From Terribacillus saccharophilus (GTDB taxonomy: Bacteria > Bacillota > Bacilli > Bacillales > Amphibacillaceae), in NCBI GenBank assembly GCA_900110015.1, contig FOCD01000002.1:868001-932000 (forward strand): a DNA stretch of 64,000 bases. The letters are read 5' to 3'. The position numbers were made by a program, and so were the translations under genes. Shown in pieces: positions 1 through 8,530 of the stretch. Under the pieces are notes generated by a model. The model was given only the letters and a program-made list of their open reading frames with translations, did no database searches and had not been told where the DNA came from. Position 1 is the first letter of the stretch. The number at the start of each line of letters is the position of its first letter.

Positions 1-1
1 C

Positions 2-814
2 TTTCGTGTCTTATTAGATCATGCTCTAATGGATCTTCAGCAGGGGAATATAACACGAGAAGAATACTATGATATATACGCGCTTGCATCGAAAACGAAA
101 GTCACGTTACATGAAGAGGAATTGGAAGAAGATGTACCCGATTCTGTACTTGATTACATTAGTGAAAACAAAGAAAAAATGCAAAAAGACTTTTCTAATG
201 ATTTTCTTGCCAATGTCTTGCAACAGGTTGGAAGAACAACAACAAAACTCGGCGGATTTATCACTGTTATGACTGGGACTAGAGGTCCTGATATACCCAA
301 TACGTTTGTCATGGTGAATCCAAATACAGCAGGCTTCACAGACTCATTAAAGAATACTGGTCAGGCAATATTAAAAGGTGGAAAATGGCTAGGTAGAGGC
401 GTCATGGGAGTTGGTTTTGGAGTAGGTATGTATGAGGACCTGAATCAAAAAGATAAAAGTTTCGGAGAGGCTCTAGTTCACAATTCAGCTTCTCTAGGAA
501 TAGGTTCTGCAGGCGCATTTCTAGGTACAGCTGCAACAGCTTTCTTATTAGGTTCAAATCCAGCTGGATGGGCAGTATTAGGCGGCGTTGCAGTTAGTGC
601 AGTGCTTGTAGGCGGATTCAACTACTTTTACGATAATAATATATTAGGACTACAGGATGGTTTAGATTATGTGGGTGGTAAAATAGATCAAGCATGGGAA
701 AGCACGAAAGATGCCGCAGGCGATGCCATAGATTCCATAGCTGAAACAACTAAAGATATAGGAGAAGCAATCAGTAGTGGTTTTGATGCAATTAATCCGA
801 TGAATTGGGGATAA
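2..814 (+). CDS. LXG-type polymorphic toxin, C-terminal part (5' end outside window)
   Basis: The frame is open from base 2, so the gene begins before the window; the first ATG (base 29) is internal. The visible start, RVLLDHALMDLQQGNITREEYYDI, resembles the linker region of LXG/YeeF-like toxins. The last ~150 residues carry no nuclease motif. They form two Gly/Ala-rich hydrophobic stretches (GKWLGRGVMGVGFGVG, and AGAFLGTAATAFLLG followed by GWAVLGGVAVSAVLVGG), then an amphipathic tail with repeated TKDAA/SIAETTKDI patterns. Glycine-zipper stretches of this kind occur in pore-forming LXG toxins such as streptococcal TelE. Membrane damage as the mode of action is inferred. A multi-pass membrane protein and a DUF4176 gene follow at once, a usual LXG layout. 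The LXG domain itself is not visible. Confidence 0.72.
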   Translation, partial: FRVLLDHALMDLQQGNITREEYYDIYALASKTKVTLHEEELEEDVPDSVLDYISENKEKMQKDFSNDFLANVLQQVGRTTTKLGGFITVMTGTRGPDIPNTFVMVNPNTAGFTDSLKNTGQAILKGGKWLGRGVMGVGFGVGMYEDLNQKDKSFGEALVHNSASLGIGSAGAFLGTAATAFLLGSNPAGWAVLGGVAVSAVLVGGFNYFYDNNILGLQDGLDYVGGKIDQAWESTKDAAGDAIDSIAETTKDIGEAISSGFDAINPMNWG

Positions 815-823
815 AGATAACAT

Positions 824-1468
824 ATGAATGCACAGGCTAACTTTGTATACAAAAAAATGCGTTACAATCTTATAACTATCAACAATGACTATTATATCTT
901 AGATAAGGACAATCCAAAGTGGCTTATATATATACCCTTCTTATTTTGGTTTTTCCCTCACAAGGCGTACAAAATTACAAACCAAGATATATTAAATGAT
1001 GTTGTTAAACGTAGCCCTAAAGAAAAAGGTAGTTACGTAAATATACTTGCAATAGTTATCGGTTTAGCTATTGCCAATTTATTAAGACCTATAATGAATC
1101 GTTTTGATGTAAATATCTCCACTCCTCTTTCTTTATTAATCATTGGTATTACTACGTTGCTAATACTTTTATTAAGAAGTCATATAAGTAGAAGAAATAA
1201 AGAAAATCTATTACATCATATAGATGGCGCAGATGTAGAAGATACACGATTAATTGTGAGATTTAGAGATTTAAAATTCTTAGTAGGATACATACTATAC
1301 TATATTTTCATTTTAGCTTTTGTCATTGGTATGTTTTATGCATATGTCTCTTATGGAAATACAATTATATTAGTATTCTATATGATTACCTTGTTCTTAC
1401 TCACTATGGGTAATTTGTTTACTGTTTGGCCTGGGAACATAAAGGTGAAATTTCAGACAGAGAATTAG
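824..1468 (+). CDS. Multi-pass membrane protein, probable immunity to the upstream toxin
   Basis: The 214-residue protein begins 9 bases after the toxin stop; a GGGGAT sequence overlapping the toxin end could be its ribosome site. It has about five hydrophobic segments (near residues 33-48, 73-90, 100-117, 150-173 and 180-200), separated by a basic loop at about 117-128. I recognise no named family. The tight coupling to a toxin with a membrane-active tail suggests that it protects the producer's membrane, as TipE-like proteins do for TelE. That role rests on position and topology only. Confidence 0.6.
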   Translation: MNAQANFVYKKMRYNLITINNDYYILDKDNPKWLIYIPFLFWFFPHKAYKITNQDILNDVVKRSPKEKGSYVNILAIVIGLAIANLLRPIMNRFDVNISTPLSLLIIGITTLLILLLRSHISRRNKENLLHHIDGADVEDTRLIVRFRDLKFLVGYILYYIFILAFVIGMFYAYVSYGNTIILVFYMITLFLLTMGNLFTVWPGNIKVKFQTEN

Positions 1469-1558
1469 AAGTTATGTTAGTTCCTGTTTTATATTAATGT
1501 AATTTACGCAACAAAAGTTGTGTTCCATACTAATCCACAAAATATTGGAGGAATAACT

Positions 1559-1855
1559 ATGCTCCCAATCGGATCAATTGTCTTTCTAAAAGAAGGTACA
1601 AGTAAACTCATGATTCTGAACCGCGGCCCCATTATAGAGTTAGAAGGGGAACAAAAGATGTTTGATTACTCAGCCTCTGTCTACCCTCAAGGTTTGGTCG
1701 CTGACGCCGTTCTTTATTTTAATGAAGAGAATATTGATGAAGTTGTTTTTGAAGGATTTAGGGATAGTGATGAAGAACGATTTGAGACTTTGTATAATCA
1801 ATGGCTCAAGGAAAATAAGATTCAAAAAGGCATTGTTAGTGGACCATTAAAATAA
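1559..1855 (+). CDS. DUF4176 domain protein of an LXG locus
   Basis: This is a 98-residue protein if started at ATG 1559, which has GGAGG seven bases upstream; an in-frame GTG at 1520 lacks a ribosome site. The sequence MLPIGSIVFLKEG at the N-terminus, a central tyrosine/glycine region and VVFEGFRDSDEERF toward the end fit DUF4176, a small soluble family that often lies beside LXG toxins. A chaperone or adaptor role in toxin export has been proposed for such genes, but I cannot show it here. It is probably co-transcribed with the two genes before it, and the terminator begins at its stop codon. Confidence 0.7.
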   Translation: MLPIGSIVFLKEGTSKLMILNRGPIIELEGEQKMFDYSASVYPQGLVADAVLYFNEENIDEVVFEGFRDSDEERFETLYNQWLKENKIQKGIVSGPLK

Positions 1856-1900
1856 AAGACAAATGAAGCACAGGATCTTGGGTGCTTCATTTGTCTTTTT
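1854..1900 (+). terminator. Rho-independent terminator of the first LXG operon
   Basis: An 18-base perfect inverted repeat (1854-1871 with 1882-1899, core GACAAATGAAGCAC) and a 10-base loop end in a run of T. The left arm starts within the DUF4176 stop codon. Confidence 0.9.
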
Positions 1901-2095
1901 GTTAATTCTTTTTTTTGACTACTCTCAAGAGAACTAGGAAATATATTTGAACTTGTTTCTTCCTATGCCTTAATGGGTTGGGCGGAGTATCTTGGCTTAG
2001 TAGCTATAGATCCAATCATAAGAAAAATATTATCTTCGCGCTACCTCGTGTTCAGAGTGAGCAAGCGGTGCAGGCAATCCAAGCAGGATAAGAAA
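1901..2095 (+). other. Non-coding stretch with possible decayed coding sequence
   Basis: No complete gene is visible. One frame stays open from 1919 to about 2093 without a plausible start (it includes SSYALMGWAEYLGLVAIDPI). A second frame near 2042-2090 reads LPRVQSEQAVQAIQAG and then stops. Both look mildly protein-like and could be two frames of one decayed gene. I recognise no family. Confidence 0.25.
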
Positions 2096-2126
2096 TAAGA
2101 GATTGGAAATAACCCAACCTCTTATC
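2095..2126 (-). terminator. Terminator of codBA
   Basis: On the minus strand AAGAGGTTGG pairs with CCAATCTCTT (one mismatch) around a six-base loop, followed by a T-rich run. It lies just downstream of the codA stop. Confidence 0.65.
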
Positions 2127-2135
2127 TCTATACTA

Positions 2136-3404
2136 TTACCTCTTGAATGTAACATTTTCCACTTTTTCACCAAGTGTTAATGTTGTTTCCCGCGGCTTCG
2201 TCTCCGCAATAACTTCACCATTCCGCACAGAAAACAGTACAGCAGCTTGCTTCCGAATTGCTTCGTATTCATTCTCTGCTTCCAACACGATCAAGTTGGC
2301 AGGCTTTCCTTCTTCAATACCGTACTTGTCTTCAATATGAAGTGTTTTTGCACTGTTAGACGTAATCATATCAATGCTGTTAACAATCTGATCATAGCCC
2401 ATTAACTGCGTTACATGGATGCCCATGTGCAGTACTTGCAGCATGTTACCTGTCCCTAGTGGATACCATGGGTCAAAGATATCGTCATGACCAAAGCTGA
2501 CGTTAATGCCAGCCTCTTGAAGCTCCTTCACTCTTGTAATCCCTCTTCGTTTCGGATACGTGTCAAAGCGTCCTTGCAGATGAATATTGACTAATGGATT
2601 CGCCACCATGTTGATGTTGGACAACTTCAGCAGACGGAATAATTTAGATGTGTATGCATCATTATAAGAGCCCATTGCTGTCGTGTGGCTGGCTGTCACT
2701 CGTTCGCCCATACCATAACGATGCGCCTCTGCAGCCACTACCTCAACAAAACGGGATTGTTCATCGTCGATTTCATCACAATGGATATCAACGAGACGGT
2801 CGTATTTTTCCGCTAATTTAAAAGCTGTCTGCAAAGATTCCACACCATACTCTCTCGTAAACTCATAATGCGGGATACCGCCGACAACGTCCGCTCCCAT
2901 GCGGAGTGATTCTTCCAGTAATTCCTCACCATTTGGATAAGATAGAATTCCTTCCTGTGGGAAAGCAACTAGCTGCAAGTCAACGTAAGACGCCATCTCT
3001 TCTTTTACTTCAAGCAAAGCCTTTAAAGCTGTTAATTCTGGATCTGTTACATCGACGTGCGTACGTACATGCTGAATCCCCTGTGCAATTTGCCATTTCA
3101 ATGCTTGCTTCGCCCGTGTTTTTACATCCTCTAGCGTAAGCAGCTCTTTCCGTTCTGCCCAGCGCTGAATTCCTTCAAATAGGGTCCCGCTTTCATTCCA
3201 GTTCGGCTCGCCTGCAGTTAACGTCGTATCAAGGTGAATATGCGGTTCAATAAAAGGCGGCAATACTAAGTTCCCCTGCACATCCATGATTTGTTCGTCA
3301 CGGTTTGTTTCGATAGATGGAGCGATTCTTTCAATTTTTCCTTCTGTGATTTGTATTTGCCAAAGACCTTCTTTATTTCTTAATTTCGCGTTTGTTATAA
3401 TCAT
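2136..3404 (-). CDS. codA: Cytosine deaminase
   Basis: CodA hydrolyses cytosine to uracil and ammonia in the cytoplasm, feeding pyrimidine salvage. The 422-residue length matches the family. The metal ligands of the amidohydrolase fold are present: HIH in EPHIHLDTT (about residue 56), HCDEIDDEQ (about 208), SHTTAM, and the family-typical [13 protein letters not shown] (about 308). The start ATG overlaps the codB stop by four bases (ATGA), showing translational coupling. The shared leader upstream of codB implies control by pyrimidine level. Close relatives include isocytosine and other pyrimidine deaminases, but the partner permease supports cytosine. Confidence 0.93.
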   Translation of the reverse strand: MIITNAKLRNKEGLWQIQITEGKIERIAPSIETNRDEQIMDVQGNLVLPPFIEPHIHLDTTLTAGEPNWNESGTLFEGIQRWAERKELLTLEDVKTRAKQALKWQIAQGIQHVRTHVDVTDPELTALKALLEVKEEMASYVDLQLVAFPQEGILSYPNGEELLEESLRMGADVVGGIPHYEFTREYGVESLQTAFKLAEKYDRLVDIHCDEIDDEQSRFVEVVAAEAHRYGMGERVTASHTTAMGSYNDAYTSKLFRLLKLSNINMVANPLVNIHLQGRFDTYPKRRGITRVKELQEAGINVSFGHDDIFDPWYPLGTGNMLQVLHMGIHVTQLMGYDQIVNSIDMITSNSAKTLHIEDKYGIEEGKPANLIVLEAENEYEAIRKQAAVLFSVRNGEVIAETKPRETTLTLGEKVENVTFKR

Positions 3405-4675
3405 GATTCTGTCACCTTTTCTACGTTAAGATTTAGTTTTGCTTCAGCTGCTTTCGCTGCAATGATTGAAAGAACTACATAGACAGCCGCAGCACCAATC
3501 AATCCGTTTATCGGCGGTATACCAGGCAGAAACTTCGCTGCACCTGCTCCAATAGCCCAGGCGATCATTGCATTCCAGTTCACCGCTTTGAATGTCATCG
3601 TTTCGAACGCTGGATACTTCCCGCGGCGTACGATGAAGTAATCTGCAATCAAAATGGCACCGATTGGCGGTAGTACCGAACCAAGTGTTGTAAGAAAACC
3701 TGTAAAATTGTTATACAACCACATAGCCATTATTGTGCCGATAATACCATTTACGATAACCACTTTGTTTTTCTTGATTTTCGTAATGTTGGAGATTCCC
3801 AGACTTGCAGCATAAATTGCATTATCGTTAGTCGTCCAAATATTCAAGCCCAAGACGATAATTGCAGGTATGATAAGCCCTTGCATAAACATCACTTCTG
3901 AAATATCCGACTGGCCAGTAACGATTGCGCCGATGGCCCCAAAAGCGAACATAAGGGAGTTTCCGATAAGAAATGCGATGACAGTAGTAGAGACGCCCAC
4001 TTTCGGACTTTTCGCGAATCGAGTAAAATCCGGTGTTAGCGTTCCCCCACTGATGAACGATCCTACACCGATTGTCAGTGCTGCCGCTACACCAAGCGCT
4101 TCAGTAGGTTTATGCTGCATCAGCATATCCATCCCGCCAATATCATTCACAGCTCCAAAAGCTGAATATCCGCCTAGGACAATGATTGCCGGAACCGCGA
4201 TAAAGCTTAAAATCGTTAAAGCTTTCATTCCGAAAAAAGCTGTGGCAGTCATCAATAATCCAAAAATAACAATCAGTACAGTAGTATCAATTCCGGTCAC
4301 CTTTTGAACTGGCACAGCGAACATTGCCACTCCTACACCAAACCAGCCAATTTGTGTAGCACTCAACAGGAAAGAAGATACATAAGATCCTTTTTCACCA
4401 AAAGCATAGCGTGTCAATAAATGCGTGGAAAGACCTGTTTTAGCGGAGATATACGCAAGCGCACCAGTATACGCACCTAAAATCAAATTTCCCGCCAATA
4501 CAATCCAGATGAATTGTGTCATCGATAACCCTAGCCCCAAAGTTCCTCCTGCTATCATACTCGCCGAGAAGAAAGTAAACCCTAGCATTACCATCAACAT
4601 CTTCCAAAAGCCATTGCGATGTGATCCAGGTACTGCCCTTAATGAAAAATCGTGATCTATCTTTTTCTGTTCCAT
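3401..4675 (-). CDS. codB: Cytosine permease (NCS1 family)
   Basis: CodB imports cytosine with a coupled ion for the deaminase encoded next to it. The 424-residue protein has about 12 hydrophobic segments and NCS1 features, including a charged N-terminus leading into the first helix ([20 protein letters not shown]) and [11 protein letters not shown] in the middle. I start it at ATG 4675, which has AGGAGGAATAAC before it. Longer in-frame starts run through the attenuator hairpin and are not credible. The stop overlaps the codA start. Expression should depend on read-through of the leader terminator. Confidence 0.9.
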   Translation of the reverse strand: MEQKKIDHDFSLRAVPGSHRNGFWKMLMVMLGFTFFSASMIAGGTLGLGLSMTQFIWIVLAGNLILGAYTGALAYISAKTGLSTHLLTRYAFGEKGSYVSSFLLSATQIGWFGVGVAMFAVPVQKVTGIDTTVLIVIFGLLMTATAFFGMKALTILSFIAVPAIIVLGGYSAFGAVNDIGGMDMLMQHKPTEALGVAAALTIGVGSFISGGTLTPDFTRFAKSPKVGVSTTVIAFLIGNSLMFAFGAIGAIVTGQSDISEVMFMQGLIIPAIIVLGLNIWTTNDNAIYAASLGISNITKIKKNKVVIVNGIIGTIMAMWLYNNFTGFLTTLGSVLPPIGAILIADYFIVRRGKYPAFETMTFKAVNWNAMIAWAIGAGAAKFLPGIPPINGLIGAAAVYVVLSIIAAKAAEAKLNLNVEKVTES

Positions 4676-4721
4676 TGTTATTCCTCCTGTTTTAGTTAGA
4701 CTAAAACTGGTACCGAGGAAA

Positions 4722-4764
4722 AAAGAAAAGAGGCTTCCTGCCATCACTGACAGGAAGCCTCTTT
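4722..4764 (-). terminator. Attenuator terminator in the codBA leader
   Basis: GAGGCTTCCTG (4730-4740) pairs perfectly with CAGGAAGCCTC (4751-4761); on the minus strand the stem is followed by TTTTCTTTTTT. It lies about 50 bases before the codB start, so it must be bypassed for expression. Confidence 0.85.
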
Positions 4765-4798
4765 AAACATGAGGATATAAGGGTATAGCTATCCCTAA

Positions 4799-4850
4799 TA
4801 CTCCGCATAGTTTCCGAATGTCCTTGTCAGCCTCACGGGACTGAATTAAA
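4799..4850 (-). promoter_or_regulatory. PyrR-type RNA binding element (anti-antiterminator) of codBA
   Basis: Read on the minus strand, the leader contains TTCAGTCCCGTGAGGCTGAC, closely matching the ARUCCnGnGAGGYU loop bound by PyrR in Bacillus pyr leaders; CAAGGACA follows. With the terminator 40 bases downstream, this gives the usual layout: PyrR with UMP binds the loop, blocks antitermination and stops transcription. The element is seen directly; PyrR control is inferred. Confidence 0.8.
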
Positions 4851-4874
4851 GGTACCAGTATTCAAATTAAAGAT

Positions 4875-4903
4875 ATTATTACAATAATTTTGAAGAAAGT
4901 CAA
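4875..4903 (-). promoter_or_regulatory. Sigma-A promoter of codBA
   Basis: On the minus strand TTGACT (4898-4903) and AATAAT (4875-4880) are separated by 17 bases. Transcription would start near 4868, just upstream of the PyrR element. Confidence 0.7.
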
Positions 4904-4967
4904 TAACTTCTCTGAATCTGCCTCTAGTAAATTTGAGTTTAAATTACCGTAATAAACTTATAAAAAC

Positions 4968-4994
4968 GGCATCCCTTTATATGGATGCCGTTCC
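4968..4994 (-). terminator. Terminator of the ABC transporter/two-component operon
   Basis: On the minus strand ACGGCATCC and GGATGCCGT flank a short loop and are followed by TTTTTAT. The rest of 4904-5038 shows nothing else I can name. Confidence 0.8.
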
Positions 4995-5038
4995 TATCTG
5001 GTCTTCTCCCATTCCATTGAAGCAATGTTCAATGAGAC

Positions 5039-5731
5039 TTAAAAGTCCTTCTTCACTGCCTTACTAATAACAAAGTAAGCTATAATGAACCCGACGATAC
5101 CAAGCGCAACTGGCACTGCAGTGAAAGAGAACAAATTCGTGCCATCACTATTTATCGAAGAGGATACAATAGCAATGATTAAGATAGAGGATGTTATCGT
5201 TGCTGGTACCGAATACTTTATCATTCCGAATAATAGCGGAATAAGTGCCATTCCTGCCACTGCAACTCCAGTGACTAGCAGATGTACTGTGTTTTCCCAT
5301 AATAGATTCAACGGGAAAGAAAACCATAAGATGCCGTATACGTTATTCAGCAGACTAAAAATAGTCGATAGCAGATATACCGACACAAGAAACAACACAA
5401 AAGTTAATAAGCTTATAACGATGACTTTAGCCATGAGTAATTGCTTCCGACTAACAGGTGTCGTGAACAAGACTGTTATTGTTTTACTCTTAAACTCCTC
5501 AATAATCATGTTCGATAGCAGAACCGAAGCATAAATGACGAATCCAGCTACCGCCATAATCTCAATAAACATCATAATTTCATCTGCGCTGGCAATAGAC
5601 TCAGCGGTTATTTCCGTATCAATCCCAAGCAATAGAAGAATACCAAGTATTCCGGCGTTTATTAGAAGGAATGTGACACCTATCGTCAGGAAGTTCATTC
5701 GCTTCATTTCTAACCTCATCAGATTAAGCAT
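5039..5731 (-). CDS. ABC-2 type transporter permease
   Basis: The 230-residue membrane protein has six hydrophobic segments, as in NatB/BcrB-type permeases. ATG 5731 is the chosen start: MLNLMRLEMKRMNF is a normal permease N-terminus and GGAAGGGAGC lies upstream. Longer in-frame starts lie inside the ATPase gene. It overlaps the end of that gene by eight bases, so the pair is co-translated. With the ATPase it should form an exporter; the neighbouring sensor kinase suggests antimicrobial-peptide or cell-wall stress defence, but the substrate cannot be read from sequence. Confidence 0.8.
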   Translation of the reverse strand: MLNLMRLEMKRMNFLTIGVTFLLINAGILGILLLLGIDTEITAESIASADEIMMFIEIMAVAGFVIYASVLLSNMIIEEFKSKTITVLFTTPVSRKQLLMAKVIVISLLTFVLFLVSVYLLSTIFSLLNNVYGILWFSFPLNLLWENTVHLLVTGVAVAGMALIPLLFGMIKYSVPATITSSILIIAIVSSSINSDGTNLFSFTAVPVALGIVGFIIAYFVISKAVKKDF

Positions 5732-6650
5732 GTTTTTTGCTCCCTTCCATCCGCTGCATGAAATAGCCTTCCAGTGATAGATTTTTATTGTTGATCTTCC
5801 CGATTTCGACGCCATTACGAACCATCGCCAGAATAATATCGTTCTGGGAGATTGCAGAATCGTAGACGTTGATCAGATCCTCTTCTTCTTTCACTTGGAA
5901 GTTATTCGCTTGAAGCTCATGCTCCAATACATAAGCTGCTTTTGGATAGTCAGAAACCGAAAGCTCGATATGCTCTGTATGATTGCCGCGGATTTCTGCC
6001 ATGGATGTTTCTTCGACCAATCTGCCTTCTCTGATAATGCCGATTGTATCTGCAATGTGTTCGATTTCCCCAAGTATGTGACTGGAGATTAACAGCGTAA
6101 CACCGTACTGTCTGCTGAGCTTATAAAACAGATCCCGAAGCTCCTGCATCCCGATTGGATCCAAGCCATTGACCGGTTCATCCAAGATTAACAACTCTGG
6201 CTTTGTTACGATAGCTCTGGCAATACCCAATCTCTGCTTCATACCAAGCGAAAATTCTTTGACTGGGACGTCTTCCACGTTCTTCAAATTCACTAATGCT
6301 AAAGCTTCTGAGATAGCATCCTTTTTGTAGTAGCCCATATATTCACAATAGATTTCCAGATTCTTTCTAGCCGACAGCTTATCATAAAAAATAGGATATT
6401 CAATGATACAGCCTATTCGTTTAAGAACTTCATGAGAATTGGCTTGCAGCCTCGTCCCGAGCACCTCTATGTCCCCAGCGGTTGGTTTTATGAGGCTGGT
6501 CATCATCTTCATGATGGTTGTTTTTCCCGCACCATTCGGGCCGAGGAATCCATATATTTCGCCGCGCTTCACATTCATACTGACATTGGAAACAACGTCC
6601 TTCCCGCGGTATCCCTTCGTCAGTTGATGCGTTCTAATAGCATATGTCAT
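5724..6650 (-). CDS. ABC transporter ATP-binding protein, BcrA/NatA type
   Basis: The 308-residue ATPase has Walker A GPNGAGKTT (about residue 37), a signature loop reading FSLGMKQRLG instead of LSGGQ (about 136), Walker B LLILDEPVNGLDP and the switch histidine in LLISSHILGE. The C-terminal ~85 residues after the nucleotide-binding domain are typical of the bacitracin/lantibiotic-resistance ATPase group. It lies 57 bases after the sensor kinase and overlaps the permease. Powering export of a peptide antibiotic or removing it from the membrane is the family inference. Confidence 0.85.
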   Translation of the reverse strand: MTYAIRTHQLTKGYRGKDVVSNVSMNVKRGEIYGFLGPNGAGKTTIMKMMTSLIKPTAGDIEVLGTRLQANSHEVLKRIGCIIEYPIFYDKLSARKNLEIYCEYMGYYKKDAISEALALVNLKNVEDVPVKEFSLGMKQRLGIARAIVTKPELLILDEPVNGLDPIGMQELRDLFYKLSRQYGVTLLISSHILGEIEHIADTIGIIREGRLVEETSMAEIRGNHTEHIELSVSDYPKAAYVLEHELQANNFQVKEEEDLINVYDSAISQNDIILAMVRNGVEIGKINNKNLSLEGYFMQRMEGSKKHA

Positions 6651-6707
6651 ACGCTAACCCCTTTTCGTTGATTTCCTTCACTTTAACAAAGGAAACTGTC
6701 AATCCAC

Positions 6708-7682
6708 TTAAGGAATCCTTACGACTTTCTTAAGTTTGCTATAATCCTCTAATTTAGGCTTTGGGAATGTGAGCGTAAAGGTCGTTTTCGTATACGGTAT
6801 ACTGGCGAAATGGATTCGTCCCTGCATCTGCTCGGTCAAGCGCTTAGCAATCATCAACCCCAGACCGCTGCCCTGTGTTGTGGAAGTTCTAGCATCATCC
6901 GCTGTATAAAGCCGCTCAAATATCCGATCTTTATCGGTTTCCAGTATGCCTTTTCCTTTATCCCACACCTCTATATAGACGTTCTCCTTATCCTGATGCA
7001 TAGTCATGCCAACGGTTTTCCCGTCCTTCCCGTAGCGAATGCTATTAGACAATAAATTCTCTAGAATCCGTGTCAGCGCAGCCGGGTCTGCTTCTATATG
7101 TATCGACTCTTCCGGCAAATCAATATGTACAGCAAAACCTTTACTCGTTAACGTATCGTAATAGCCAAGTATCGCTTTTCGACAAACCTCATTCAGCTGT
7201 ATCCGTTCTGTCTCCAGCTGCCAATCCTCCGATTCCAGCTTTGCCAAATCAAAGAAGTTATTGATCAAACTCGCAACCTCCATGACCTTAGATTGTACTT
7301 TATCCAAAAGCACTTCTCTCTCCTGCGTACTAAACTGCTTATCATGCTGAATTGTCTCTATATATCCAGAAATAACGGTGAGCGGCGTTTTTAAATCATG
7401 CGAAACATTTGAAAGCATCCGATTCGTGGAAATCCGGAGGCGCGCCAGATCTGCCATTGATTCTTGATGATAATCTAGTAAACTATTAATCTCATTCAGC
7501 AAATCACGCAGCCCCTGATCATCCGTCACTAGCAGTAACCTTTCAGCGGAATCCGTTGCAGTGATAGCTTTGAGTTTCTCGGTCATATACTGCAGATTGC
7601 GGTTCATTTTGACCTTTGTTCGATAATGTAGGAACAACAAAATCCCTAAGCACACTACCAAAAAAGCAACAATATAAATCAT
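6708..7682 (-). CDS. Sensor histidine kinase
   Basis: The 324-residue kinase has a single N-terminal membrane segment (residues 2-19) and no large extracellular domain, so it may sense within the membrane or through the neighbouring transporter. The phosphorylated histidine is H95 in SNVSHDLKTPLT. N box ENLLSNSIRYG, G1 DKGKGI and G2 GSGLGLMIAKR are intact. ATG 7682 overlaps the regulator stop in ATGA; an upstream in-frame start falls inside the regulator gene. The order regulator, kinase, ATPase, permease is common in antimicrobial-peptide detoxification operons. Confidence 0.87.
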   Translation of the reverse strand: MIYIVAFLVVCLGILLFLHYRTKVKMNRNLQYMTEKLKAITATDSAERLLLVTDDQGLRDLLNEINSLLDYHQESMADLARLRISTNRMLSNVSHDLKTPLTVISGYIETIQHDKQFSTQEREVLLDKVQSKVMEVASLINNFFDLAKLESEDWQLETERIQLNEVCRKAILGYYDTLTSKGFAVHIDLPEESIHIEADPAALTRILENLLSNSIRYGKDGKTVGMTMHQDKENVYIEVWDKGKGILETDKDRIFERLYTADDARTSTTQGSGLGLMIAKRLTEQMQGRIHFASIPYTKTTFTLTFPKPKLEDYSKLKKVVRIP

Positions 7683-8380
7683 AGTTGCATCTCCATCTTG
7701 TAGCCAATACCCCATATTGTTTTTATATACAAAGGAGCAGACGCATCATCCTCAATCTTCTCTCGCAGTCTACGGATATGGACGTTAATTACATTATCAT
7801 CCCCATAATACGCTTCCTTCCACACACTTTCGAACAGCTGTCCCTTTGTGAACACTTGATTCGGACTTGTCGCGAGCAAGCTTAAAATCTGGAATTCCTT
7901 CGCTGTGAGATTAATAGGCTCCCCCTTTTTGCTGACAGAGAAGTTATTCAAGTCAATACGCAAATCATGCACGATTACAACTTGCTCCTTCTTCTCTTTA
8001 TTCAGCAGACTATATTGCATCGACCGCCGCAATGCCGCCTTTACCCTCGCGGTTAATTCAATGAGCGAAAATGGTTTCCCTATATAATCATCTGCACCAA
8101 ACCCAAGCCCCAGCGCCTTATCTACATCACTATCCTTTGCAGACATAATCAGAATCGGCAGCATGCTCTTGCGCCTGATCAGCTGTACAATATCCAACCC
8201 GTTATATGCAGGCAGCATCAAATCAAGAATGATTAAATCTACGCTTTCTTGCGCAAACAAATCCAGTGCATCCTGCCCATCAAATGCGGAGAAAACCGTA
8301 TATCCTTCTTTCTTCAAATGAGACGCAACCATCTCATTAATCTGTGTATCATCTTCAACTAATAGTATCGATTCATTCAT
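7679..8380 (-). CDS. OmpR-family response regulator
   Basis: This 233-residue protein has a receiver domain (acidic pocket LLVEDD, phospho-acceptor D53 in LIILDLMLP, lysine in GKPFSLIE) and a C-terminal winged helix (residues ~130-230; ends with IKTIWGIGYKME). It is the first gene of the four-gene operon and probably activates the operon's own promoter. Confidence 0.9.
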   Translation of the reverse strand: MNESILLVEDDTQINEMVASHLKKEGYTVFSAFDGQDALDLFAQESVDLIILDLMLPAYNGLDIVQLIRRKSMLPILIMSAKDSDVDKALGLGFGADDYIGKPFSLIELTARVKAALRRSMQYSLLNKEKKEQVVIVHDLRIDLNNFSVSKKGEPINLTAKEFQILSLLATSPNQVFTKGQLFESVWKEAYYGDDNVINVHIRRLREKIEDDASAPLYIKTIWGIGYKMEMQL

Positions 8381-8492
8381 TTTTTCACTTCTTTCTCACG
8401 AGTTATCACATTTTATATACGTTCAGTATACGGGAAAAGCAGAAGTATTTTTGTTTTATTTCGAAGACACGTTCTTACGCATAACTCACGAA

Positions 8493-8530
8493 TTAAAAAA
8501 CAGCCCCCTATAAACAGGAGGCTGTTTTCT
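8493..8530 (-). terminator. Terminator of the chemoreceptor gene
   Basis: On the minus strand AAACAGCCTCC pairs with GGGGGCTGTTT, followed by T residues, directly after the chemoreceptor stop. Confidence 0.85.
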
